From assembly GCA_030015575.1 (NCBI GenBank), contig CM057339.1, positions 699,372,761 through 699,436,760 of the forward strand: DNA of 64,000 bases. The letters run 5' to 3'. The stretch comes from Agapanthus africanus (lineage: Eukaryota > Streptophyta > Magnoliopsida > Asparagales > Amaryllidaceae). This document shows positions 11,782 through 23,738 of the stretch, piece by piece. The translations under genes and the position numbers were made by a program. The notes under the pieces were generated by a model. It was given only the letters and a program-made list of their open reading frames with translations, had not been told where the DNA came from and made no database searches. Position 1 is the stretch's first letter. The number at the start of each line of letters is the position of its first letter.

Positions 11782-11993
11782 CCTCTGACCTTGACAAAGG
11801 CCAACAAATCACAGGATGCTAGTCAAGTTCAACCCGTCATTTCTTGATTGAATCAAACCCACCCGCACGACCCTTGACAAAGGCCAACAAGGTCGTACGA
11901 CTACCCTGAAACAATCTGCATCACATGCATAAGCAGATAAGCACTATTCAGCTACCGCACACTACGCCTTGACAAAGGCCAACAAACGCAGCA
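11782..11993 (-). other. Three leader hairpins of element A
   Basis: The inner word (minus strand) TTGTTGGCCTTTGTCAAGG recurs three times. Each copy is flanked by its own complementary arms: 11960-11993, 11865-11898 (GTACGACC with GGTCGTGC) and 11782-11815 (CCTGTGA with TCAGAGG, one mismatch). The same arrangement is present in B and D with different arm sequences. Confidence 0.7.
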
Positions 11994-12780
11994 CGAATAC
12001 TAAACAGTTCTAATCTGAAATGACGGAGGGCTACGGCAGGTTTTTCGGAAAACCTATTGCGTAATGAACTTGATATCGTTGTAGAATCAAATGAAGTTTT
12101 GAAATGGAGTGATTTTGAGGCTTTTCTAGTTTTGCTAAAGGAGTCACTCCCGGCGAAGGGATCTCGGTCCTTTCCTCGTCGAATGAGGTGCGGGATATAT
12201 CATATATATCACTGTGCAAAGCAAAAACCTCTTAAAAGCATTCAAAAACCAAACCGAGTGTGTAGCATCTGCCAGTTATTGCTAAAGGAGTCACTCCCGG
12301 TGAAGGGATCTCGGTCCTTTCCTCATCGAATAAGGTGCGGGATATATCATATATATCGCTGTGCAAAGCAAGAACTGTAGCTACCCTTTTTATTTAAAAT
12401 TTTGATTCCACAACATCTTATGTTTCTGTTCTTTCATTAATCACATTAATGAAGTCCCATCATTTAAATACCTAAACATCACAGATAGATATGACGTACA
12501 CTTATGCCATCCGCATTCGCCTCGATGTCCCCTCGTGCACCGTTAGGTTAGGTAACTAACGACAGAGCAGGGCAGGGCTAGCGCGGGTGTAAAACATAAG
12601 TAACGTCTATATAATATATCATATATACTATATACTATATCCATCACAGAATCACAACACAGATATCGCAGCAGAATCAATATATGAAATATTGGATATT
12701 CTAGGACGTCCGTGTTTTCAATACGAGCCAGTATAAAACACGGATTCCACGGTCGTGATGAATAGCCAATCCCACACCCC

Positions 12781-12907
12781 TAGACCCCTACGAGAGCGGC
12801 AAGCAACCCTGCCAATTCTAGGGTTAGGAGACCCGAACTCGACTCCTCGAGTTGGTCTCCCACTGAACCCCAGAACCCGGTTACTTGTGCTCCCCTCCTT
12901 GTGTCTA
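12781..12907 (-). other. Multi-tier leader hairpin of element A
   Basis: The core is the 88 nt 12800-12887. Read on the minus strand, arms pair in tiers: CAAGTAAC with GTTGCTTG, TTCTGGGGT with ACCCTAGAA, GGAGACC with GGTCTCC, and AACTCGA with TCGAGTT around a GGAG loop. The mismatches that occur are G-U type. Homologous to 33652-33778, 56055-56181 and 52335-52458. Confidence 0.8.
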
Positions 12908-13959
12908 TCCTAATGTGGAAAAGTAAATAATATACAAAGGGTGACAACTTCCGCTACCTGGAAGTGCCCCAAATAAAAGAATATTACATACAAGTTTTTA
13001 CATGAATGAAAATGAAAAACACTCATCTCACATAAAAAAACCCCGGCTATTCAAACACGACGATCCAATATAACATATCCAGCAACACATAACATCACAT
13101 GTCATCAACGTAAGTAAATATGCGCATCCCAATTGTCGTTGACATATAGCAACGAAACCGGCGATATCACATATTACACTTACGGTCACAGAAAAGAAAG
13201 TGTAAAACTACAACAATTGGAATCCGCAACTTCTTTAGACATCGCATGCCTAATCAAATGAAATACTTAGACATCACATGCCTAACAGATATAAATCCCG
13301 CATTTACTCTCATTATCGAAAACTCTTTTCAATAACATGTGGGACTAAACTGCTAGATTTATAACATTCATTCAGTTATCTCATAACTGTTTGTGAATTC
13401 CAATTATTGTATCACATTCCAGATAAACAGAAAATGTTAAACTTTCCGATCGAACAGTCGAATACCCAAGTTTTCCCGATACAGTCCAACACATGAAATA
13501 AGTCTAACAACATTCAGTTCGTGCCTCAGTACCAACGGTCCAGCCGTAGAAGGGTCAAGCCAACGCCTCATATGTGGCACGCCGTACTGCCCCAAACCCG
13601 AAGGTTCAAAGGGCAGTTCAAGACGGTCACATAATCGAGTTAAGGTTTGTTGTCTTCTAGAGGGTCCATCGTGTTACTTGCACTACTTAGAATGTCGTTA
13701 AACTACGGAAAAATCCAACACTTGGAAATTTCCCGACATGGGAAAAGTTGGGTATTTATATCCGGTCGAACTTTTTAACATATTCTATAAATTATCCGGA
13801 AGTACACAAAGACGAAATTTGATAATCCGGTCGAAACACCGAAGCTCTAAAACACCCCAGAAAATTAAACTCTGGAATAATTATTAAAAATACTCATAAA
13901 ACTCAGCTGCAGAAACTATGAATTACTGTGCAGAGGAGGAGGGATGACGTCATCAATCC

Positions 13960-14005
13960 GCCGCGGAACCGCCGCCTAAGCTGGCTTAGGCCGCGGTTCC
14001 GCCGC
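13960..14005 (-). other. GC-rich hairpin after the primer site, element A
   Basis: Two 21-nt arms around a 4-nt loop, 19 of 21 positions complementary, made of CCGCGG-type words in an otherwise AT-rich leader. It lies about 190 bases downstream of the primer site. Counterparts are at 32263-32308 (B) and 55068-55114 (D). Confidence 0.75.
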
Positions 14006-14191
14006 GCTTATCACTGTTCATTGGATAAAATTTGCATCGTAATTCTTAGAATTCCCTGCTGAATTTTTTAAGCATTTTTAATATTGAAAAATCCCAGATT
14101 TTAGAAAATGTACAGAGAGCATGTTTGGTTTAGGGTTTCGGGTTCGTTCGGGCTTCAAATCGCGTCTAGACTTCGTCTAAGGCTCTAGCTA

Positions 14192-14204
14192 GGCTCTGAT
14201 ACCA
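14192..14204 (-). promoter_or_regulatory. Primer binding site of element A
   Basis: On the minus strand TGGTATCAGAGCC, complementary to the 3' end of initiator tRNA-Met, the usual copia primer. It follows the LTR end with one spacer base. Confidence 0.92.
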
Positions 14205-14205
14205 G

Positions 14206-16413
14206 TGAAAGGTTCCTAGGCACCCTATAGAGGTCTCACAAGGCATCAACCATGCCAATTTCAAAAATTATGGGTGCCGCGAAACCCTAACGCGGATCTT
14301 AGACTAGAATTCTAGGCGAAAAACAAAACTAGTTAACAAATTAACTAAAGGTTAGATGCTACAACCTTTGAAGATCCGGTTATCCTCTTCCTTGGCTCCA
14401 CGTAGGCATCCTCTCGCTGTCCATCTCGATTCCCAAACTCGAACGTCGGCTTCATCGGAAAACGAGCGGAATAGGTCGTCGGCTTTGTGTCAAAGACGAT
14501 CTACGTCGAGGTTGCACAAGTTCAAGCTCCAACTTCACCAAGTTGTGAAACTTGTGAAGAAAACACCCAAAACAACTTGGCAAGAGGTACAGAGTGAAGA
14601 AATAGGAGGTGGGTTCACTTTAGAATTGGATTTCACTCACTTTTGCTCAAGTTGCCATTGATGGCATGAAGCTTTTCTTGAAGAAGAAGATGATGAAGAA
14701 GAAAGAATATCATTAGTTTCTTATTTGAAAAAGAAACTAATATGAATACTTATCATATCTTGACCATGGTCAAGTGTAGAGATTAAACTAAGGTTAGAAG
14801 GAATGGTTAGGGTTAAGGATGAGATAAGGATGGTGGACTTTTTCAAAGCTTCAAGAAACTTCAACAAGAGACAAAGAAAGCCACCATTCTCATCTAAACC
14901 TTTTCTAAACAAATAAACAAATAAATAAATAAAAAAGCAAAACCCTAATCATCTCTTAACCATGGTTTAATTCTTCACACTTAACCTAATGAGCAAGTAT
15001 CATCAAACATGATACAAAGATGTGCACAAAAGTATATCAAATATACAACATGTACATCAAGTGAGAAAATCCATTTAAAGTGAACCAATACCAGTTAATG
15101 CAAAGTAATATATCAAATATATAATTATACATTAAATCATTAAATCAACACATGATTTAACGATCCGGTCATATCGCATATAACCGACCAGTATCCAATG
15201 TATCGATTTATCGAATCAATGATTCGATAACTAGGTCATATCGAATATAACCAATCGAAACATATATCGCGAGAATGAAATGCGGTATCACATACACGCA
15301 TTATTCTCGGTCCTGCACATATCTCATATGCGCTCCTATTTCGTTTTGCTTGAGCCAGGAAACCTCTGTGTAGGACTCTAAAGACTCGTCAATACGCCGG
15401 TAGCAGATGATGATCATATCAAGCACCCACAAGCCGCAAGCGGTCTGCTAAACGTAACGGCCATCCGGGTATTGAGCGATCAGAAGATCGACGAGCTAGC
15501 CCGCTCACACTCCTGTGAATCCAACCAGTAACACTTACCGTACAGTCCGGTCTGTTCGTCTGATACGTCGCATATCAAGTCTAGGGGTGGTAAACGTCAG
15601 ACCCCAATACTCGATAAGTCGTGCCGATGTGAGGCTCATAACGGGTCGAGAAACTACTGGTAACACTTACCAGCAAATCTCTGATCAGCCCTGGCCAGGG
15701 ACTTCCCAGTTACGGCCAATCGAGCACAGCGCAACATCAACCCCCAATACCGGGAGAGACGAAACCCCTCCTATCGCTCATTGCCTCCATGTGACTCGGG
15801 ACTGTACCCAAAGACCACCGTTTTGCACACCCTCATGGACGTGGTAAGGTGGAGATCAAAGCACAGTGGGAATCACACAAGACTCTATGACGATCTCGGG
15901 TCTACAGACTAACCTACATAAGTGTCACTTGAGAACTGCCATCTGACGTGAGGTATAATACCATCTGGGAGTTCTCGGCGAGTCCGTCCAGTGTACCCAG
16001 TCTCCACTGAGCACCCGTATACCATCTCTGATGTCAAACACCAATGGATATGGGATCATCCATCGCCCATCTCATGGGTCGAGAAGCGTATACGCTAGTC
16101 TACTCTGGTATATCGATGCCCCGTCTCGATACACCCACGACTAGGGACCTTGAAGGATGTACTTATGGACTACCATGTCCCCACTAGTATGATCTGCATC
16201 ATAGTCCAGGTAGTCAAGTACACATCCTAAGGCTTTACCAACATGTAACTATAAGACAGTTTAAAGAGACAAGTGTACATGTTAAGATAAAGAGTAACCA
16301 GATAGCATACTATCATATCGAGCAAGAAAGTCATCTCTATATATGTCCAAGCATCCAATATAATATACATCATCTGTACAATACTGGACTCTAGGGCATA
16401 CATACAACTAACA
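14206..16413 (-). repeat. 5' LTR of element A
   Basis: 2208 bp, near-identical to 5850-8050, ending next to the primer site. The structured LTR module lies at 15584-15756. Confidence 0.95.
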
Positions 16414-16960
16414 GATTTTTCGGTTAGGGTTAGGGTTAGGTTTAGTGTTAGGGTTAATCGGTTCTGAGTTAGGGTTAGTGTTCAGTTTAGGGTTAGGGTT
16501 AGGGTTCAGTTTAGGGTTAGGGTTAATCGGTTCTGGGTTAGGGTTAGGGTTCGGTTCAGGATTAGGGTAAGGTTAATTAGGTAGGGTTAGGTTTAGGGTT
16601 TGGTTAATTAGGAAAAATAGGGTATGATGATTAGGGCTAGGGTTTGGGTTAATTAGATTAATTTGAGTTAATTTTGGTTTGGGCTAGAATTAATTTGTGT
16701 TGGGGTTTGAGTGATGATCAGGGTTAGGTTAATTTGGGTTAAGGTTAATTTGGGTTAATTAGGTAAAATAAAGTGTATTTGTGTTAGGGTGCTGATTAGG
16801 GTTAATTGGGTTAATTAGTGATAATTTGAAGGGTTAGGGTGTTGATTAGGGTTAATTGGGTTAAGTTTGGGTTAATTAGGGATAATTTGTGTTTGGGTGA
16901 CGATTAGGGTTAATTTTGGTTAATTAGGTTAATTTGGGTTAATTAGGATTAGGGTTTAGG
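16414..16960. repeat. Degenerate telomere-like repeats, probable intron of the CACTA element
   Basis: Irregular TTAGGG / TTTAGGG units mixed with AATTAGG and GGTTAATT over about 540 bases, with no constant period. This is not a telomere: order and length drift. Similar TTAGGG-rich stretches are common in introns of plant CACTA elements, which fits the neighbouring TNP2 gene. Element A inserted at its left edge. Confidence 0.65.
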
Positions 16961-18030
16961 ATGCACTAGTTCCTTCAGTAGGATACTCGATGATAACGTA
17001 AACGTACAATTTTACCGTAAATGCAAGAAAAATTTACCCTAAACTTAAATCTTTGAACCCTTAATAACGAAACGTAAACGTAAAACCTATTCATGTTAAA
17101 TGTTCAAGTTAAAACCAATATATGATACTCGATGATAATATGAAACTTTCATATTCTCATTGAGTAATCAAAGCGCCACTTAGTCCCCGTCTATCAGTTA
17201 ACATACGTTCGATGTTCGTCGTGATATAGAACTATACGAAGGTTGTTAAATAACGGACGGTATAGTTCGGTACTAACAACCGTCGTGTAGTCCACTTAGT
17301 CCCCGTCTATCAGTTAACATACGTTCGATGTTCGTCGTGATATAGAACTATACGAAGGTTGTTAAATAACGGACGGTATAGTTCGGTACTAACAACCGTC
17401 GTGTAGTCTATATGACGAGAAGATTCAATCGTATGATAACCAATAGATTTGTCCAGTATGGACAAGTTAGGAATGTATAAAGAAAACACCTGCATTCACT
17501 TGTGTTTTCATTCGTTTCAAGTTATTTCGTCGGTACTTTTCCGCTGGTTCTCCGTATACAAAGATAGATTAGATGTTCATTTCAATGTTGTTACACAGTA
17601 TTGAAATGATTATCTATTCTATTACAGTGTACTCGGAGAACAGCGGGGAGGTGCTGCCGAAATTTACTCGAAACGGTTGAAAGCACAAGCGAATGGGTGT
17701 CTGCTCTATACATTCTTAATGGGATAGAAGCCCTACCCCCGACAGCAGAAACACACACATACAACACGAATACACAACAAACGCACACACATACACACTA
17801 ACAACCCTACACTTAAGCGAAATCATAAATTGAAACACACATGTACAGAATACAACTCATACTTGGGTATCTTCAAATCTAACTTTGTTTATCGATAATT
17901 TATTCTTTTCAACGACAAACGCATACGCAAAGCACATACACGGATTTTCTTCTTTGTCTGTAACCATCCCGTTCTAAGATTTCTCAATATAGTCATCATA
18001 ACCTACAATTTATATGTTATACAGTCTAAC
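16961..18030. other. Region upstream of the TNP2 gene, no gene recognised
   Basis: It holds an exact 116-bp tandem duplication (17176-17407) and a CA-rich stretch at 17748-17800. The remainder is AT-rich and probably 5' region or intron of the CACTA transposase gene. Confidence 0.45.
17176..17407. repeat. Exact 116-bp tandem duplication
   Basis: 17176-17291 and 17292-17407 are identical as far as I can see. Each unit contains overlapping inverted repeats: GAACTATAC with GTATAGTTC, and GGTTGTTA with TAACAACC. Confidence 0.9.
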
Positions 18031-20900
18031 ATGGCCCATGAGTACATCAGAGATAAAGACTGGATGTATGTGGATTGGCAACAACGTATGCAACCTAAGT
18101 TTGTCGCAGGAGTTGCTGCTTTCATTGAATTTTCACGCGCACATAATAAGATCGTGCTAGAGAAGATTCTCTGCCCGTGTGATAGATGTGGGAATAAGTA
18201 CTGGCAGAAGGTAGAATTCGCAAAGGTTCATATCGTTAAACATGGTTTTACTAGACTTTATACAACTTGGCTATATCACGGGGAAGGAGAAGAAGAAGAC
18301 AGTAATGCGGCAGAAGAAGAAGGAGAAGACGGTAATGCGGCAGAAGAAGAAGTCGGTAATTTCTTTCCAGGAGAAGAAATGGAGGATATGGTAGAGGCTG
18401 CCCTAGGTGATAGTATTCGTACCGAAGATGACATTCCTTCCGGTCAAGGTCCCCGTGTAGATAAGTATGAAAAGTTCATGAATGATGCTAGAAAACTAAT
18501 TTATGAGAATGCAAAGTATTCCACCATCTCATGGTTCATCTAACTTTTCCAGATTAAGTGCCTAAATGGATGGAGCATCAAGTCATTCACAATGCTTCTG
18601 AGTTCTTGAAAGATTCTATACCTCCGGGAAATAACGTGCCCGACAGCTGGTACGGAGCCCAGAAGATGATGCCTGATTTGGGTCTGAAGTGTGAGAAGAT
18701 TCAAGCATGTCCCAAAAATTGCTTATTGTACCAGACAAAGAATTCATATTTGAAAGAGTGTCCAACATGCGGAGAGGCCAGGTATAATCTGAAAGATTCT
18801 GATAAGAAGCCCGATATACCTGTCAAGATAGCACGATACTTTTCCATAACACAGAGGCTGCAGAGGCTATTCAGGTGCAAGAAAACAGCCGAGGAAATGA
18901 TTTGGCATCACCGCGCTCCTCTAAGTGAAGATGAAAAATGAGTCATCCAAGAGATTTACCGGCATGGAAGGATTTCGGTAGGAGTCACGAAATATTTAGA
19001 AGTGATCCTCGTAATGTCAGGCTCAGACTCGCTAGTGATGGCTTCTGCCCATTCAACTATATGGCTGGAAGCCACAGCACATGGCCCGTTGTAATGATAG
19101 TTTATAATCTATCTCCTTGGTTGGCTATGGATCAATCCTACTTAATGATGCCTCTTCTTATCGATGGACCAAACTCACCGAGAAACAATATCGACGTTTA
19201 TCTTCAACTTCTGATCAATGAGTTAAAATCTTTATTCATTGATGGTGTAAAGACATATGATGCAAACACAAATACAACCTTCATACTGCGTGCGGCTTTA
19301 ATGTGGACAATTAATGACTTTCCTGCGTATGGAATGCTATCAGATTGGTCCGTACATGGTCACAAAGCATGTCCTTATTTCCATCAATATATAACATGGA
19401 AATTCTTGAATTTTAGCAAAACTGTTTGTTATTGCGGCCATCGACGTTTCCTATCACAAGGTTAAACGCTGTTCACTTTGATGGTCATCAGGAGCTTCTT
19501 GGACCTCCATCCCCATTCTCCGGAGAGGATGTGACTTCTCAGTAGGATGGTTACAATAATGTGACCTTCGGGATAGATCCGAAAAAACAGGTCAAACCAC
19601 CATTCTGGAACAAGTTAAGCATTTTCTTCGAGCTTCCGTACTGGTCAACAAATTTAGTGCGTCATTGTCTGGACATCATGCACATAGAGAAGGGAGTATC
19701 CGAGCACTTACTCAACTTGCTTCTTTGTAAAGACAGAAAATCGAAAGACAACCTCCATGCTCGGATGGATCTTCAGGACTGGAAAATTAGAAGTGAATTG
19801 CATCCTAAACCGATAGCGGGTAAACCAGGCAAGTTTGTACTTCCCAATGTCGCGTATCATATGTCACAAACGGAGAAGAAAAGATTCTTGCGGGTTTTTA
19901 TGTCTGGAAATTTTGGAACTGATTCTGGGCTTCTTGGGCTTTTTATTTCTTTGGATCTTTATTCAATTTGGCTTCTCTATTTCTTCCAGATCTCCAGTGA
20001 ACAATTGCAGTAGACTTTTAACCGTTTGCTTTGTAATCTTGGATCTTGCGTTGCCTTGTACTGATTTTTTGTGTAGGCTTGATTAAGATCCTTCTATTTG
20101 TTGGTCAAAGTCCCTTTTTTGTGTCGTTTTTTGTCTTTTTCACTGTTTTCGCTCCAAGAACCTGTAACCTGTAATATGTAGCAGACATGCGTCAAAAGCG
20201 CCTGTTTATTTATAAAAAGAATAAGAATGGGGAATATAATAATACAATATTATGGTGTGAACACGGGTGTTGCATGATTTGAAAGTTCCCACAGGTTTCT
20301 CAGGATCATTTAGCAAGAAGATAAAAATTCTGAAAGGCAAGATCGATGGGCTGAAAAGTCATGATCACCATGTTATTATGGAGCACCTTCTCCCATTAGC
20401 CCTCAGGACATCCCTTCTCGAATTGGTTGGTCTAGTAATCAATGACCTATGTTACTTTTTTGGAGAATTATGCGCTAAAACCCTGGATGTTATGATGCTA
20501 GAGAAACTAGAAAATTCTATTTCATTGATACTTTGCAAGTTTGAGCGTATTTTCCTATCATCATTCTTCGATATCATAATACACCTGATGGTTCATCTTG
20601 CAACTGAGGCTAAGTTAGCCGGACCGGTACAATATCGATGAATGTATCCCGTCAAAAGGTACGTGGAATTTTTCGTTTCGCGCAATTTGTAAAATTATTG
20701 TTGTCCTATATACCCGTATTTGTTTATAACATATTTTTCTTTAGATACCTCTACACTCTAAAAAAGTATATACCCAATAGAAATCAACCAGAGGGTTCTA
20801 TCATGTAAGGTAATTTTTTCTAGATGAAGCAACCACATTTTGTTCCCGCTATCTGGACGAGAATATTGAGACGAAACTTAACCGGCTTCGAAAAATTCAG
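18031..20900 (+). pseudogene. CACTA (En/Spm) TNP2-like transposase, decayed
   Basis: A DNA-transposon transposase in pieces. 18031-18543 is the N-terminal transposase-associated domain (DWMYVDW, GVAAFIEF, CPCDRCGN, HGFTRLYTTWLYHGE) followed by an acidic Glu-rich linker; it ends at a stop after SWFI. 18558-18941 continues with LGLKCEKIQACPKNCLLY and ECPTCGEARY, with a frame change between GWSIKSF (third frame) and EFLKDSIPPGN. 18938-19465 and 19561-20013 are the TNP2 core (Transposase_21: RLRLASDGFCPF, GVKTYDA, RAALMWTINDFPAYGMLS, CLDIMHIEKGVSE). 20267-20655 is DUF4218 (LKSHDHHVIMEHLLP, SFFDIIIHLMVHL, GPVQYR), where TGA replaces the family Trp of YRWMYP. After an intron-like gap (GT near 20659, AG near 20745) it resumes with YLYTLKKYIPNRNQPEGSI and, from 20823, DEATTFCSRYLDE. 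At least four breaks, so it is not functional. Confidence 0.85.
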
Positions 20901-21426
20901 GACGGGCCATATGGTAAAGTTGATTATAAGAGAGTAGACACTATGTTTATCAATATAACACCATGATTGGTAGAAGAATACAAAACGGATAGACGTGAAG
21001 AAGATTCAAAACTGTATAAGAATGGAGGTTGTATCATATCTCGAGTAGAAGAAATAGAAATGAGAGTAACGATAAGAGATGATATGGAGGAAGATAAGAG
21101 ATGTAATTGAAAGGTTTTACGTCTCGGTTAGTGGAGACAAAAAGTGATTGTGAATGAAAATGAGAATGTGAAAGATAAGTAATGGGTGGAATAGTCGTAT
21201 TCTCGTATGTGATTAGAAGAAGGGGTGGCTGTTCAACTTCTTCGGCATCAAACAGAGGTGCAAAAATTTTCGGTGGAGGTGGACTCATCACAGCATCCAA
21301 GTTTTCAAGGAACGCGAGTTCTTCGGCGAAAATACTTTCGAAAATTTCATCGACGTTCCGAATGATGGTCTCATCCGAAAGAAAAGAATAAGTGGAATAA
21401 GAAGATTTACTAGGAAAATTGAAAGT
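20901..21426 (-). other. Left part of a gypsy-type leader locus with an acidic reading frame, split by element C
   Basis: A minus-strand frame (about 21034-21426) is rich in Ser, Glu and Pro with a PPPPKIFAPLF stretch. It abuts the target duplication AAAGT of element C; the other side resumes at 43410 with frames of similar composition. The locus leads to a Tat/Athila-type primer site at 45941-45962. No known domain is recognised. The join between the CACTA remnant and this locus lies somewhere near 20900-21030. Confidence 0.4.
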
Positions 21427-22954
21427 TGTCACGTCCCGTAATTTAGTACGTGACCGACACTTAAATCACGCAACGTCCAAAGGCGTAACGTAATTCAAGT
21501 AAGCCGAAGCCCAGAAAATCTAAACCTTTTTACGGAAAATAGTGGGGGTGCAGTTTGAAATAAGGTATAATGGAGTAATGTCTATCTATAAATGCATAAT
21601 CAATGATATAAGAAAATGCAAATAGAATGTACTAAAGTTGAGAACATTTTTTTCGTCTTTAAAAATTTTGGGCAGCACCTCCCTTGTATATTTTGGACCG
21701 AAACCACATATACATAACAATATAAAAGGCATCCCCAAGCGGGTGCTAGCTCTTCGCCAAATGGCGGAATCACAACCACACAAGCAATGTATACGATGCC
21801 TAACAGCGAATATCAACCCAGAAGGAATAATATGAATAAAGCAAGACATTAAATCCACACATAGCGAATAAATACCTATCTCTCTAAGTGTCGCAACCAC
21901 AAGTCCGTCTAAGTCCACTAAATATACAAAATCTAGTTTCTGATTGATGGAGTTTATCTAGATACAATAGGAAATAATAAATACAAGAGTGGGCAAGATA
22001 TAATGTGTCCCACCTACCATAGCAAAAACCCCGAATGCAAACTGCGTGCCAGCGATACCGCTACTGATCCCAAGCGGTTAAACCTACAAGAACTGTGGCA
22101 TCAACGGGGGTGAGTTGCGAACTCGTGAGTAGAAAACATCAGCAGATAGAAATCGAATAAAACAACGATTTCCTAGGTCACTATATCAAGAAGGTAATAC
22201 TATGATATCAAGGGTGACCATGAATGCATATATGTCAACAATAAAATCAATGCCAATGACATATACAAATAAACATCTGAATCATACGCCTATATGCAGG
22301 TGGATATCATCCACGTGTCCATCAATGACACAATCAACATCATCGAATCTGAGTGTCCAACATCGACACTCGCAACATCATGAAGGAATATGCATGTATG
22401 TATGGGGATATCAACCAATGTGTGTCCATCAACTACACATCAAAATCATGGAACTTGAGTGCCCAACACCGACACTCGAAACATCATGAAACCCGTGTCC
22501 AGTATCGACACGTAATTCCTCATATCTCGGGCTCCGTCAGTCCGGATCGATCCATGGGCTCCGTTAGTCCGGATCGGCCCATATCCATCTAACGACTCCG
22601 GTCGGTATCCTCCGGATAACTGTCGGGTCCAAACTATCACCGGTAGGTAGTAGTCCCTCTGCCAGGCTCATCGTCTACTGCACAACATATCTTTCTTGCC
22701 CCGGGGTACCATACCGGGTCCACTATGTACCCGCAAACGGATCGTCCATCTCCTCGAATGGGGTTTCTAAAACCAATCTCAGAACCAAGAAACTCATGGT
22801 GGACGCATCGAAATATCATATCAAATAAAACCGGGTTTTTAAAACAATACATACTTTCTTTTGAAATATAACCACGGTTCTCAAATCCAGAATCTCATGA
22901 AAAGAGGATCTCAATGCGTATAATCGTAAAGCATGATGTATGCAAACATAGAAC

Positions 22955-23110
22955 AGAAATGTGAGGAATATCAGTATATCATGCAATATAGAATAGTGAT
23001 GTGAGCATATCAGTATATCATACAACATAGAATAGTGATGTGAGCATATCAGTATATCATGCAACTTAGAATAGTGATGTGAGCATATAAGTATATCAAG
23101 AAAACGAGAC
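22955..23110. repeat. ~39-bp tandem repeat in the LTR of C
   Basis: Three to four copies of a unit built on GTGAGCATATCAGTATATCA. The other LTR has the equivalent at about 40855-40975 with a different copy number. Confidence 0.8.
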
Positions 23111-23667
23111 ATGTGATAATACTAAACAATTAAGAGTAATAGCATGATATAGCAATTTGACTATGTAAGTGACATAGCAATTACCGATGATGAAAGTGCG
23201 TGAGCCGGCAATCTGTGTAAGTGTAACATATGCATCATCGATAATTGTGCAGGTGTACTAGCCGACGATATCATAACAAATAATGGAGCACAGGTATATG
23301 TAATGCAATGAGAATATTGTAAATGTAGAAGGAAGTAAATCTTAAGCGCGCTATTATAAGGTATACGTATCTAATCTAATAACTACATAAGGGCTAAACT
23401 AAGTAGTGTAGAGAGTGATTAACAATATCTATAACATATCCGAGTCGATGAATCTATCAATCGGCAGTCCAGCCTCACAGCATCACGTACGGTATAATCC
23501 ATCGTACGACATCCTCGAGTCAAGGGTATGGATCAATCATCAGGTAAAACTCATCATGTACGGTAATCCATCGTATGTCGGCATTAAACAAATAGGGATT
23601 CTATCGACCTAAACAATAATGAGGGTACGGATCTAAAGTCTCGTACGGCGTATCACTCATTATCCTC

Positions 23668-23670
<3 letters not shown>

Positions 23671-23735
<65 letters not shown>
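23671..23735. repeat. (AT)n microsatellite
   Basis: About 32 AT units. The homologous site in the other LTR (41518-41558) is shorter. Confidence 0.95.

Positions 23736-23738
<3 letters not shown>

Larger units (their letters stand above)
11371..14191 (-). other. Long non-coding leader of element A
   Basis: 2.8 kb between primer site and pol with no credible frame on the minus strand. It aligns by eye with the leaders of B and D. From the primer site onward (minus): GC-rich hairpin 13960-14005; a conserved block near 13540-13680; the multi-tier hairpin 12781-12907; a tandem duplication around 12100-12370; three small hairpins at 11960-11993, 11865-11898 and 11782-11815; a pyrimidine-rich tract just before pol. 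A gag gene would be expected here in an ordinary copia element. Confidence 0.8.
5850..16413 (-). mobile_element. Element A: Ty1/copia LTR retrotransposon, minus strand
   Basis: A full-length copy in structure: 3' LTR 5850-8050, polypurine tract, pol 8065-11370, long leader, primer site 14192-14204, 5' LTR 14206-16413. Flanks show GATT(T) on both sides (5846-5850 and 16414-16418); the boundary is uncertain by one base. The LTRs are nearly identical: about a dozen mismatches in some 780 bases compared by eye. It is therefore young, roughly under a million years with usual plant rates. Pol looks whole. No gag is recognisable, as in B and D. It lies inside the CACTA element, so it is younger than that. 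Confidence 0.93.

Noticed and set aside
12781-12907. MicroRNA precursor as the first explanation of the long leader hairpin
   Set aside because: The fold is long enough, but conservation is spread over pairs in all tiers and not over one ~21-nt arm. Kept only as an alternative.
14192-14204. tRNA-like sequence at primer sites
   Set aside because: Only the 13 bases complementary to the tRNA 3' end are present; there is no tRNA gene.
16424-16960. True interstitial telomere tract
   Set aside because: Units are irregular mixes of TTAGGG, TTTAGGG and AATTAGG with no constant period, and the context is a CACTA intron.
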